A stretch of DNA of 64,000 bases from Cytospora piceicola (Eukaryota; Ascomycota; Sordariomycetes; Diaporthales; Cytosporaceae): assembly GCA_023375675.1 (NCBI GenBank), contig JALQBC010000023.1, forward strand, positions 62,001 to 126,000, written 5' to 3'. How positions within the stretch are numbered: the first letter of the stretch is position 1; each line of letters opens with the position of its first letter. Below are positions 21,182 to 32,405 of the stretch, in pieces. The notes beneath the pieces were generated by a model, which ran no database searches, was not told the origin of the DNA, and saw only the letters and a program-made list of their open reading frames with translations. Position numbers and translations under genes: made by a program.

Positions 21182-21905
21182 CCTGAACTTTGGGACCTGA
21201 AGTCAAAGAATAAGCTCGAAGCGTCGCAATAGCACAGTCCAGCCCTAAGAACGCAAAGGAAGCTGGCAGTCTGCACATATAGTATGTTAGTTTGCTCCAC
21301 GCAGTATTTGACTTGGGAGGACTCTTACAGACACACCTTGACAACTGCCGCGGCTGTAATATCTCGCCGTGGGTTTTTCTGAGAAACAAGGTAATTGTCT
21401 TTTGTTTTGGACTTGGACTTGAGACAGGTGCTCGTGTACCCCAAGTCCTTTCATGTAGCAGGCAAAGACTGTAGCAAATAAAGGTTGAAAGGAGTCGAAG
21501 ACACCAAGGCTCCTCTCGATTGTGCTGTGTTAAACAGTGAGACACAGAGCGCTGTTGAGATCCCTGCAAGGAATATTCCCAAGCGTTCGACGTGCTGCGG
21601 CAGGCACTGGTGAATCCTGGGCGACCAGTACATACGCCGCGAACCGGAGCCTGCCGGCGGCCTGTGGTCATTGTGGACTTCAATTTTCGAGGACCTTGAT
21701 GAACCTAGGCCACCTCCTGCACCTCCAACAAACCTGAGCTTTCGAAATTCCAAAGCTCGAGCTCTCCAGTGTTTCCCCTCGCCAACAAAGCACGGCGATG
21801 CCAACAAAATGTTTCTGCAACACGCGACTTCTACTCTGATCTAATTACTCGACTTCTTCCAAATGCTTAATACAATACTGCAATTGCGGTGCCACGATCT
21901 TCACA
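21182..21905. other. Divergent intergenic, ALG14 and IMA1
   Basis: 724 bp between outward-reading genes, holding both promoters. A minus-strand frame (21144-21683) has no family match and I reject it. Nothing else seen. Confidence 0.5.
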
Positions 21906-23927
21906 ATGGCGCCTGCAAAAAGAAAGACCAACACATACTTGACTTGTTTCTACTGCAACCGCAAGTCCTCGACTCGTTATGACGGTCGCATGCGACAGTT
22001 TGATTGTCACAACTGCCAAGCAACCAACCATCTTGACACTGTAAGTGGATGAAGCTGTCTGCCGTTTCTTGAGACTCCACCTCTAACCTTTGCATTATAG
22101 AAGGGCTACATCACAGATCCTCCTGTGGGAAAGACGACGACAACACATGAGACTGCAGCCACCAAATACGCCACCGATCCAACCTCTTCTCCAACACCAT
22201 TCGCAAGTACCGTCTTCTGCAACAAATGCCTACAGAACCAGCACCTTTTTATTGCCTCACTGGCTCAATACCTGCCCGAGGACCCGAACGATCCGGAGTA
22301 TATCGAACGAGAAAAAGGATATCACAGATTCTACAGGGGTCTTATGAAGCGATATCCTCAAGTCTGTGCCGAGTGTGAGCCCAAGGTTCGAGAGCAGCTC
22401 AACAAGGCGGCCTACACCGCGAAGACGGACCATCTGCGTCGCATGCTCGACCGAAGTGCGGAGACCCGAATACTCACCACAAAGTCCACTGTCAACTACA
22501 TCCATTCGGCGGGCAAGTTTTTATGGGTCGCCTCTCTTCTGCTTCAGATACTGTGGCATGTGTGTCTCATTCAACAAAGGGTCATCGCAAAGATCGACGA
22601 GAAAGAGCAAACGTCATGGAAGATGCTCTTCGCACGAAGTTTCGGCTTTCTCTCTGCCTATCTCCCAGCTCCATATTTGATCGCGAGGTGGAGCTTCTGG
22701 TCATCTTTGCTCAGCTTCTGGTGGAATCCTAAATGGGTCGAGACTTGGAGGGGCTTTCATAAACACCTGGTGGGATTTTCCAACTACTATCAGCTTCAAG
22801 TTCTGATCTTACTTCTCAAACTCCCGGGATTTCTCAATCTTCGACTTCTTCCGGGCACCCACGAGTTGCGACTTGTGGTCCAGATCACTGCAAATGTATC
22901 CATGACAGTACTCATGCTGTGGCTGTATCGTGCCACTCGGAGATCAATACGAGTCGATCACACGCCTCTGTGGACGCAGAAACCCAGTACCATTGGCGCC
23001 ACTCCAGCGCCTCCTAATAGCGCTCAAGCCGAGACATCTGAGTCACGAGAAGACAGCAAGAAGAGCATGGCTGATATTCTTGATGAAATCATGAATGCGC
23101 CTGCGACGAATTCCCAGTCTCCCATCCAGCGACAGCCTCGACCCGAGCTTATGTCGAGCCTCCCCACCAATAACCAGCTGGACCATACGCCATCGACCAC
23201 ACAGCGAAGCCCCTCCCACACTGACACTACCCTCGTGGGGACTAATCCCTTCAGAAACCTGCGAAGTAGGCGCCCTCAGACCTCCGGTATTGGTCTTGGT
23301 GGTCTCAGCCTTTCTGATTCATCTGGTCCGCAAACCCAAGAAATGATTGATTATTCACCAAGTATGGAATGGACGCCATCTCAGTCACAATATCGAGCTT
23401 TCAGCACCTACAAACCTGGTCAACCCGAGTCCAGAAAGTTCGGTGAGACTCCTACACACGAGAGGGCGGGTGTATTCTGGGCGAAGATCCCACCCGCGCC
23501 TACCAATCCTGCGCAACGGATCTTCAATCCGCTCAATGCGCCACGCATCAGAACAAGTCCTCAGACGGCGAAGAATCCGGTTACCTTTCAGGGGAGTAAG
23601 AAGCCTGTGTTTAGCCAGCCGCCGGCCAATGCCCCCCCTGCGACCATCTTTGCGAACCCGACATTTCGACCTCCTCAGCCCCAGGACGAGCGAGATTCGT
23701 TGTCGGAAATGTTCACGAAAAGCTTTACGCTCGATCAGAACCCCAAGGAGGATGCTGCGGGGGGTCGCCAGCACAATCTGAACCAGCTGGTATCTCAAGC
23801 CCACCGTGGCGTCCACACACTCGCTACCGGCCTCAAGTATATAGCATGTGGTCTCGGTGTCGTGGCGTTGGCTTGGGCTTGCCAGTATGCCGTCTCTCAT
23901 GGATTGCTCGAGTCAGATGTGATGTGA
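21906..23927 (+). CDS. ima1: Inner nuclear membrane protein Ima1 (Samp1/NET5 family)
   Basis: Join 21906-22040, 22101-23927 gives 653 residues. Ima1 sits in the inner nuclear membrane and links heterochromatin and the nuclear envelope to the LINC complex in yeast (known for the family). Exon 1 encodes the N-terminal zinc-binding part with Cys pairs CFYC and CHNC; exon 2 adds FCNKC and CAEC. Hydrophobic segments follow: FLWVASLLLQILWHVCLI, AYLPAPYLIARWSFWSSLLSFWW, LQVLILLLKLPGFLNLRLL, VVQITANVSMTVLMLWLY, and a last one near the C-terminus (GLKYIACGLGVVALAWACQY). Between lies a Ser/Pro-rich disordered loop of about 280 residues. The 60-nt intron uses GTAAGT, CTAAC and TAG. Confidence 0.9.
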
Positions 23928-24718
23928 AGGGAGATGTCTGTGATATGAGCGCAGCTACCAGGGGACACAGATGCCCATCAGGATGGCGGCGACGGAACAG
24001 CATAGACTCACCTATGGGAAGGACACCGAGAGAAAGAAACGCTACAAATGCTATGTTTTAATAGAAGGCGAAATGGAGGCAACACTGTACAGACTCAGAG
24101 GCATTGCTTGGCGTCACGGTTGGGTTTGTCTTTTTGGTGTTAAATGGGCAACTGGCGTTGGAAGCATAGCAGCGTTAGATACGAGTCACACATGAGGAAT
24201 GAGAAAGATACCCCACTGTGAGTTGCCCTATTGAGGAATCATCCCAGGAGGACATAGCGTGGTGGTGGCATTTTTAAGCGGTCTAGTCTCATTGTTCCCG
24301 GGGAAAAGAGGAAACCATGGCTCGGCACGAATCGTTCTGTCGAACTTGCGCAATTTGGAGACGTGATCAATGAACCTAGGGCTGAAACTTGACGCGAACA
24401 AGGTGAACAGGAAACACGCACGACACGAAAGTTGGTGGCTTCCGGTGCATACGGCTTGTTCCTCTATCCATGCATGTACCGATAGGCAAGGTAACACGGC
24501 GTGGTGTGTGTCGTCTTCGACGCTTGAGGGTGCTACTGCATATGTAAGGAGCTCAACGAGGCGGCGGCCACGGTGTGACAACACTTCGGGCGGCTCCGGC
24601 GTGTCACTATCACAGGAAGCCACGTCTAGACCGTGGGCAGGAGAAGACTCGGCTATAGGCGGTAGATTGGAGGTGAGTCCAGTCTCATGTGAGTGTGTGA
24701 GAGGGCGTATGCCCGCGA

Positions 24719-24760
24719 TTACCTGTACCTGTACCTGTACCTGTACCTGTACCTGTACCC
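24719..24760. repeat. Hexanucleotide tandem repeat (ACCTGT)6
   Basis: Six perfect ACCTGT units at 24721-24756 followed by a broken copy. On the minus strand the array would read Val-Gln repeats, which explains the fake 211-codon frame over it. Confidence 0.9.
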
Positions 24761-26493
24761 GTCCACTACGCTCATGGGGGCCAGCCGCGTGCACAATGTT
24801 CGTGACGACAGTGAGGCATTCTTCATCCACCTGTTCGACACTCCTCATGTCACTCAAGTCCATTAGGACGTCTTACTGCCGAGTACAATGCGGATTCCCA
24901 CGCCGCTGCGCCGTGGAGTGGTGTTGAGTGACACATAAGGCGACGCGCACGGGAATAACAGCCCGGGTCTTCGTTGAGGGTACACGCCAGCCCTCAAGGC
25001 CCTTGCGGCACAGGAGCGGCATAGACAGGACGAAAGGAGAGCCATGCATCTCCCTCCGACCCAGAGCTCCCTCGCCAAGTGGTTTTGGTGGACCCCGGCC
25101 GGTTCTTTGGGAGCCGGCGCTTGCAAAGGCCACCGTTGGTGAACTCGCAACTGGTGTCTGATAGGCGGCCACAGGCTCCCCAGTCCCGAGATGTTGCGAG
25201 ATGCCCGGACTGGGACATCCCCAGCCGAGGACATGGCTGAGCCGCTACAGCGCGCGCAGATGCGACATGACCTGTACGAGGCAGCCTGGATACACACCCC
25301 GTCAGCCCGTACGCCATCCCAGAACCCGGGTACCCTTTCCTACATAACCAGGCCTCCGCGCGGCCGCGCCATCACGGCCGGGAGAGTCGGACCCTCTCGG
25401 CGTTTCCCAGACACCTGGATCTACGACTGCGATCCCTCTTGACACGACCGTCGGCTCCGCCATCTTGGATACCCACTAGGCGCGGTTCCGTAGATCTTCG
25501 ACGTGCTGGGGGCTCGACGAATTATGTGCTGGAGGGCCGAGAGCGACTTCTCTCGGGCGGCATGTCGCCCCCCCCCCCCAGCATTCACGGGGGAGTGGCC
25601 TGGAGGGACGCCACGCAGGCGCGTTCTGGGGTAGGAGCAGCAATGGGGAATGGTAACCTTGCTGGAGGATCTGGGCCAGGAGGACCTGTGTCCCAATAGG
25701 TAGTCGGCGGCCCAGGCACTGATTGACCAGATACCGCGCCCTGCTGTGTGTCTGTGTGAGTGTGTCTCACAAAAAGTGGTCCAGGCTGAGAGGGATATGG
25801 ATGACATCTGGACAAGTCACCACATCATCGGAGTGTCACAGAGGCAGCAGAGATGCAAGTGCCGGGGTAGGCGCAGGTGGAAGTACCAAGATGATTGAAC
25901 TTGCACAACGACAACGGGTCGGCTGCCCAGTCTGCCAGTCACATCAGCCGATCTGCCTTATGCCAATGAACTGTGGGGGCGCACGAGGTTGGTCTGACCC
26001 ATTTACCAGCAAGGCAAGCACCCGAAACGATGATCGACCGCGACTGTTCAATCTCTACTATATGCATGCATACTATATACATGGTATATATCCGGAATCC
26101 GGGGGTGTGGGAGTGGCAGCACCTTCGACGTGTGACGTCGACGGCAGTGATGGGCTGATCCGGGTACCTAGGTATTGTGCATCACGCGACGAGCCAAGAG
26201 AGTCATAGGTAATACCTAGCTCACAGGACTCACAGGACAACTCAGAGGAAAAAGGAAAGGCGCGGGGAGCGGCTGGTGGGACAAATGGGGGGGAAGTGAA
26301 AACGGAGGAATGGGCAAGGAGGGCTGGGCTGGGCTTGGGGAAGAGTGTTTATGCCGCAAATGACGCTGGAAATGGAACCAGACAATTGGTCGGGCGGGTG
26401 GTTTCCTAGCCTTCATCGCTGAGCTGGCCTTGAAGATCTGAGGCTGATCCGGGACTTCCACGAGCCACAAACGAGGCGGATGCTTTGCTCCAA

Positions 26494-26549
26494 CACTCTG
26501 GCACTCTGGCACTCTGACACTCCGACACTCTGACACTCTAACACTGCAA
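26494..26549. repeat. Octanucleotide tandem repeat (CACTCTGR), about 7 units
   Basis: Seven 8-bp units in a row: CACTCTGG twice, then CACTCTGA, CACTCCGA, CACTCTGA, CACTCTAA and a degenerate CACTGCAA. No gene overlaps it. Confidence 0.85.
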
Positions 26550-26695
26550 CAGCCAGACCAGTTCTCCTGTCCTGTCGTGCATGTTGTTAAGTCCGTGTCA
26601 GGTCTACGCTAATTCCGGAGACCGAGCGTTACCTTGACGTACCTATGAATGCCCCATACAAGCCCTGGAGATCCGTGTCTCGTGCCCAGGGACCT

Positions 26696-27425
26696 AGGGA
26701 TCTATACCCAGTATACCCAGGTACCTACCCAGGTACCTACTTGAGTACTTGGGTGGGGGGTACCTAGGTACGGTACCATGGTGGATGATTGTGTCAGTAC
26801 TGTGAAGTAAGCAACGTTTTGTGTCGCGTGCCGAGTACAATCAGTATTATTCTGTATTGCAAGCCAATTATGTATTAGGTTTAGCATCTAGGTTTAGCAT
26901 CTACCTAGGTACACAGTAGGTTTAGGTTTTGAGTGATTTCTCAGCGGCTTGTGCTGGCCTGATACTTGTCTCTATTCAGGTAGCTTGCAAAATAGACTCA
27001 AGGCTTAGGAATCACACACACAGCAAACCGGCAAAATTTCCATGAGACAATGTGCCCTCGAGGGCTGCCCGTTTAGAGTCACGTCTGTATTTCCTAGGTG
27101 CCCAGGTACCTTAGGAGCAGAGTCAGCTACCTGGATACCTACTTAAGTACTTAAGTACCTTAGGTGGGTACCTATCATATCAACTCAACCAGAGAACGCC
27201 CTTGAGTTGAAGTTACGAAAATAGAGACCATTTACAATCTTTCCCTCGGACCGTATATTCTCTTGTTGCTCTCAGACCTTTTATTCTCCTGTTTTCAAAG
27301 AGTTACAAGTACTACGTACCATGTATCTATGTACCTAGGTAGGTAGATAGGCTAGGTCAGTATTCGGTCCAGATGTCGGAGTTCACCTACCTGCTAAGTA
27401 AGTACCTCGGTATGTACCCAGCTAG
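26696..27425. repeat. Cluster of TACCTAGGTA-type palindromic motifs
   Basis: Many short copies and part-copies of ACCTAGGT/GGTACC, for example near 26726-26782, 26902-26912, 27097-27175 and 27328-27345, with others near 26164 and 26207. They are irregularly spaced and on both strands by symmetry. No transposon ends or coding part accompany them. Similar motifs are common between genes in some filamentous ascomycetes; their origin is unknown to me. Confidence 0.7.
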
Positions 27426-28066
27426 TGTATCCACTGAAACTTAACCTCTTTAGCAACAAACGAACACGCCCGTGCACGCCACCCCACACACCCCTCCAGC
27501 GTCCCTCCCAGGCCCAGACTAGCGTGTCGCACCCCTGAACAGGCGACCCTCAAGCCTCGCCGGCCACTTTCCAAGGTCCTTTAGTTCCAAGCTTTCCAAC
27601 TTCACCACAACCGTACTAATATGACCTTACATCAGGCTACTTCGGACGGATCCCAAAAAGAGGTTCCCAGTCAAACCCTTCTTCTTCCCTCCTGCATACA
27701 TATCATTCCACTGATCGAGTCCATCTTCAATTCTTGAAATGGTCTGCAACCACTTTTCTTAGACTGGGACTTTCCACTCTCCAGTCTTCTGTCAGATATT
27801 TCATCTACTTTTCTCTACAACCATCACCGACCAACAAAATGGATCTCCAACTTTCGCGCGGTTTTGAAACCATCGCTCTTTAATCGGAGAGCCCTGGGCC
27901 CGACTGGACCTTTGCATAGTTCCTCACAAGAATCACTCAACCAAACCATCGCAATTCCATCTACTCTGGCTCGGTATCCCCTGTACCACCAAAAGCAACC
28001 GACACCCTGCTTGTTGATCCTCTACTACCCAACCCTGGGCACCCACGCGACATCCTTTCTTAGAGC

Positions 28067-29176
28067 ATGAACAGTGCCCTGATAGAGTTCTTCGCAAACA
28101 CTGCTGTCGCTGTTATACTGGTGGCCACGCATAGTATCTCGTTCCAGAGTCAGGCAGAGTATACTCGACAGAAGGAGTCGACAAAGTACAGAGGGGTCAG
28201 CACAGGCAAAGATTTTAAGGTCAGGGAAATCAGGACCATGGATACAACAAAGACCAGACAGTCTACTGTTAGCCGTAAGGGGCTACAGCAGCGCAGGTCC
28301 TTTTCCAACATAATGGATCACGATGGGATTGAAGACGTGGAGGCGGTGATGGGAGAAGTGGCTGCCCAGAGCGTGGAGATGCAGAGATCAAATTCTGGCC
28401 AGATTTCACTCAAGTCCTGGGATTCCACATCTTCAGTGACTACGGAGAACAGCGTGTCAAAGAAGCCTGCCGGGGACGATTCTGTTCCCGGCCAGCCTAT
28501 CAACTTTGGCATTGTCGTTCCTGGTGTATACCGCAGCAGCTATCCTCAGGAGGCGGACTATGACTTCATCCAGAAGTTGAACCTCAAGACTATCGTCACT
28601 CTTGTCGACAAGGAATTCCCAGAGACTTTCCTTCCTTTCATGCAAGCCAACGGCATTCAGCATCGCCAAATCACCATGGCGGGCACCAAAAAGGAAGCCA
28701 TTCCCGTCGAGACAATGTCGTCCATTCTCGAGGTTGTGCATGACAAGCGCAATCACCCTCTGCTGATTCATTGTAACCAGGGTCGAGTAAGTTCCACCAT
28801 GAATTGACATCTCTCAGAACTGGGAATCATGGAGCTAACATCTGTAAAGCACCGAACTGGATGTGTGGTTGCTCTTGTACGCAAGATGCAGAACTGGGAC
28901 CTGGAGCGGATTCTGGACGAGTACAAATTCTTTGCCTCACCGAAGCCGCGGGACTGTGATGTCGAGTACGTTACCAAATTCGAGGTCAACGACATTCAGC
29001 ATCTGGCCTTGGCGCCGCTGGCTGAAACTATCCCGGCCCAGCAACCGGTCGGAGCGCGTCGGATTCGGTTCCTTGTCGTCGCGTTCATATTCGTTTTCAT
29101 CTGTTGGAATACCTTCAGAGTCTTCTGGCAACTAGGCAAGCAGGGTCCCCAACACGGTTCTATCTCGTCACTGTAA
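28067..29176 (+). CDS. Siw14/Oca-type atypical dual-specificity phosphatase with C-terminal membrane span
   Basis: Join 28067-28786, 28850-29176 gives 348 residues. The catalytic domain begins at about residue 145 (INFGIVVPGVYRSSYP), continues with LKTIVTLVDKEFPETF, and has the Cx5R signature HCNQGRHRTG with Cys236 and Arg242, split by the intron after Arg240. Siw14-type enzymes hydrolyse inositol pyrophosphates; the substrate here is inferred. Unusual for the group is a C-terminal hydrophobic segment (RFLVVAFIFVFICWNTFRVFW), suggesting membrane anchoring. The 63-nt intron has GTAAGT, GCTAAC and AAG. The start is uncertain: ATG 28067 gives a hydrophobic N-terminus, but ATG 28238 (Met58) stands in the stronger context ACCATGG and may be the real one. 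Confidence 0.88.
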
Positions 29177-29860
29177 CCCGCCCACAGACGACGGGCTGAT
29201 CCTCGGAACCATTCTACCACATTCTACCACAAGAGTGCCTATCGGCCTGCAAGAGTCGTCACTTTGGGATGGGTTTGCGGGAGAGCTGAGTTTCATCCAG
29301 AAACAGGATTCGTCTTTGTGATTTAGAGCAGCACCTTGCATCTGTTTGGTTGTTCCTCACACGGATAAGGACAGGGTATCTTAGGAGGCTATCAAGCGCT
29401 GAGAGGACCTCCTGGCGTTTTAGGGCAGGTTTGGCTGTCTGATTGGTTTTAATAATCTTCTTTTTGTTTATGGGCTACTGTATGGTACATAAAAAGGTTG
29501 CGAGCGCGTTTGTGGTATAGTCCTGGTTAGAGGCAGATCCCCAGGGAGCGTGATACCGTGCTGAGTCCACCGTGGAGAGAACTCCTCTGGAAGCAGTTGT
29601 GGACTTGGAGGCAGAATATGCACGTCCGTACTGGAATAGAAGTGGTCAAGGAGTTCATCCTTTGAACCAATATTACCATACATTTTCATATTGGATTTTT
29701 CAGTGAAACCGAGCATGCCACAGTATACCAATGTCTTCTGATATCAGATACATCTGGACTGGACTGGCCGTCCTTACTCGCCTTCCATTAACAGACATTG
29801 ATTCCTGTCTTTCTCGAGGTTCCCGGTCTAAGCCATGGTCACGCTCCCAGCATCAATCTC
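29177..29860. other. Convergent intergenic, phosphatase and AIM19-like gene
   Basis: 684 bp between converging stops. A 22-bp stretch near 29207-29231 contains the direct repeat ATTCTACCACATTCTACCAC. Nothing else seen. Confidence 0.5.
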
Positions 29861-30414
29861 TTAATTGTTCTCGATGCCCCACCTGTCCCTCTCCTGCCTC
29901 TCCTGCTTCTCCTCCTCCCTGTCCCCGGTCCCGTACGCGTACCCACCGGCGACGGCATTGATCGTCCCCAGGCCCATGGCGGCCACCCTGGTGGCGCCCC
30001 TCGCCGTGAACCGCTGCCTCAGGGACGCGGGCCGCCTCCTGGCCGCGAGCAGCACGTACAGGCCCGACCAGGCCGCCGTCAGCCCGGCGCTGTCCATCTT
30101 GTACCCGGCGACGTTGAGGTAGCTGCCGACGACGAGCATGGGCGTGAAGACCAGCATGGGCAGCTTGTGGAAGGGCCGGAAGTGCAGCGCCGTGATGAGG
30201 GTCGCCATGCCCATGGCCGGCATGGAGGATACTGTGTAGATCGGGAGGGTCAGCTTTCTGTTGGTCTTCTAGGGGTGGAGGTCACGGGCACGGGCAACGG
30301 GGGTTACGCGAGCAGAGCGATGGGGAGGAGGGCGGGGGGGGGGCAAAACGTACGGCCCCAGCCATTAAGGCGGGAAAAGATTGACCTGGACGGCTCGGAT
30401 TCCGGGGTTGCCAT
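29861..30414 (-). CDS. AIM19: Aim19-like small mitochondrial membrane protein
   Basis: Complement of join 29861-30231, 30354-30414 gives 143 residues. The resemblance to yeast Aim19 (altered inheritance of mitochondria, function unknown) is in the AGLTAAWSGLYVLLAARRRPASLR block, the hydrophobic stretches around it (KLPMLVFTPMLVVGSYL, AAMGLGTINAVAGGYAYG), and the total length. The start is ATG 30414 (context GCCATGG) and the 122-nt intron (GTACGT...CACAG) keeps phase, giving SRLNGWG-LSSMPAMGMATL. A second model uses ATG at 30367 and an acceptor 34 bases further upstream on the transcript; both give the same body. The intron includes a G10-type tract on the plus strand. The tail is charged (REEEKQERQERDR). 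Confidence 0.68.
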
Positions 30415-31257
30415 GGCTAGAATGTGTATTGCGTAGGGGGCTCTTGTTCCTTCCAGACTCGTAGATGTTCCGAATTGCAACTTTTTTTTCTGCCTTGACT
30501 GTTTTCCTGCAGCTCTTTCGGATGGCCAGTGACATAATGCAGCTGCAAAGTGCTTCTAGAATCCAGGACGACAGGGGGTGCCAGGGGGGTGGACCCAGCA
30601 CAGCTTGGTTACGTAAGCTTTGTGCTGTCAGGTGGTCCCCGGCAAACCGCAGGCAAAGGCAGAGGCAGCATGGGTGCTTTTTCCCAAAGATTGGCTACTG
30701 TTGCAGTTGAATGATACGTACGGCCAATTTGCGGATTCCCAGCAACGAGGACCAACACCTGCAAGGCCATTTACATGGTAAAGCAGCCTTTGTTACTTTG
30801 ATTTGTTGATACTCACAAAGTTGCTGCAATTGCCTGCCATTACCAATCTTTTGAGGCTGTCAGCCATCTACGTCCATACGCTGGAAGAAGCCACCTTCCT
30901 ACCTCAGCTACAAGGCAGACCTATCCTCAGCCCCGCGGGAAACTTTCATCACCAGCCCGGGCAAAATACTACTGGGTGGCTCTCAGAGAAAGACCAGTTA
31001 CGAGTAACCAATACAGCAGATACGTTACTGCGCAGACTGCTCACTGCTTGTGTCCATCGAACTCGCAACACTTCGACCACCTGTCCAAGTGCCCCCCCAC
31101 TGCCACAGCCGCTAGCACGATTGCGATACCTCGTTAGTCTATAACGGCAGCCGACGACCACTTGACCACTCAAACAAATTACAACTGCCGATAGAGAGAA
31201 GCCGGCACTCCCAGCCAACACTTTCGTAATCCCATACACATCTCAGATCCGGCCGCC
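30415..31257. other. Divergent intergenic, AIM19-like and J-protein genes
   Basis: 843 bp holding the promoters of two outward-reading genes. Only short frames, none recognised. Confidence 0.5.
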
Positions 31258-32405
31258 ATGCCGCCCAGCGCAGCCGCCTCCGGGGCGGACGCCTCCAACG
31301 GGTCCGCCCGCAGCCGCGACCACAACCAGGGCAACCAGGAGCGCAAGTACACAGTCGAGCAGAAGGCGGCGGTGCTGCGGATCCGGCGGTGCAACGCGAC
31401 GGACTTCTACGACATCCTGGGGCTCGAGACGACCAAGACGACGTGCACCGAGGCCGACATCAAGAAGGCCTACCGCAAGCAGTCGCTCCTGACACACCCG
31501 GACAAGAACGGCCACGAGCACGCCGACGAGGCCTTCAAGATGGTGTCGAGGGCCTTCAGCGTGCTGGGCGACAAGGAGAAGAGGGACAAGTTCGACAGGT
31601 TCGGCGGCGACCCGGATAGCAGGGCCGGCCAGGCACAGGCGCAGAGCCCGTTCAGTGGCTTCGCGGCGAGGAATGCGGGCGGTGGTGGGCCCATGGGAGG
31701 GGGCATGTGGGAGGATGAGTTGAGCCCTGAGGAGATGTTCCAGCGGTTCTTTGGCGGCGGTGGGTTTGGCGGCGGCGGCGGCGGTGGTGGCCCATTTGGT
31801 GGTGAGTACACACATGCACATGTTGATCCTGTATACTTGGGAACAGCAATACTGACAAGGAAGGCTTTGATACAGGACCTCAATTCGTCTTTAATTTTGG
31901 CGGCCCGGGTATTCGAGTACACCAATTCGGTGGCGGACGGCCACGCAGGCGACCCCGCGATCCCCAACAAGCAGCCCCTGACAACAGCCTCTTCAACACG
32001 CTGATGGGCCTGCTACCCATCATCTTCCTGTTCCTCTTCCCCCTCCTGTCCTCCCTCTTCTCCGGCGGCAGCACAACGCCGTCGGGCCCCCGGATGGTCT
32101 TTGACATGCCCGAGTACCCGTACGTGCACGAGCGGATAACGCCCAAGCTGAACGTGCGGTACTACGTCAACCCGAGCGACATCAAGACGTACACCAAGTC
32201 GCAGATGTCGCGCATGGACAACACTGCCGAGATAGGGTTGGTGCGGCACCTCCGGTCCGAGTGCGAGAACGAGATGATGCACAAGCAGCGGCTGTACGAC
32301 CAGGCGCAGGGCTGGTTCAAGCAGGACCCGGCCAAGATGGCGGTCGCGGAGCGGTTCGAGACGGCGAGCTGTCGGAGGCTGGACTCGCTCCACGTTTCGA
32401 GGTAA
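31258..32405 (+). CDS. HLJ1: ER membrane J-domain protein (Hlj1/DNAJB12-like, DUF1977)
   Basis: Join 31258-31801, 31876-32405 gives 357 residues. The J domain starts with DFYDILGLETTK (residue 49) and includes the HPDKN loop (His80-Pro-Asp), followed by a Gly-rich linker. After the 74-nt intron (GTGAGT...CAG, splitting a Gly codon) come FVFNFGGPGIRVHQFGGG and one membrane span (LLPIIFLFLFPLLSSLF). The DUF1977-type tail follows (RITPKLNVRYYVNP, then SECENEMMHKQRLYDQA). This order is that of tail-anchored ER J proteins that activate cytosolic Hsp70 for ER-associated degradation. The symbol is by family; orthology was not tested. Confidence 0.9.

Larger units (their letters stand above)
23928..28066. 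other. 4.1-kb gene-poor region
   Basis: No open frame here has a family resemblance, codon pattern or splice context that I can support; the largest (24228-24863, minus) is only stop-free over a hexamer repeat. It contains two short tandem repeats and many TACCTAGGTA-like palindromes, listed separately, plus a C12-14 run near 25570. The last ~600 bp before 28067 are pyrimidine-rich and look like promoter and leader of the phosphatase gene. Confidence 0.55.

Noticed and set aside
21144..21683. 179-codon minus-strand frame upstream of ALG14
   Set aside because: Overlaps ALG14 exon 1 and its promoter in another frame; no family features.
24228..24863. 211-codon minus-strand frame in the gene-poor region
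   Set aside because: It is kept open by the ACCTGT array (Val-Gln repeats) and has no family resemblance or splice partner.
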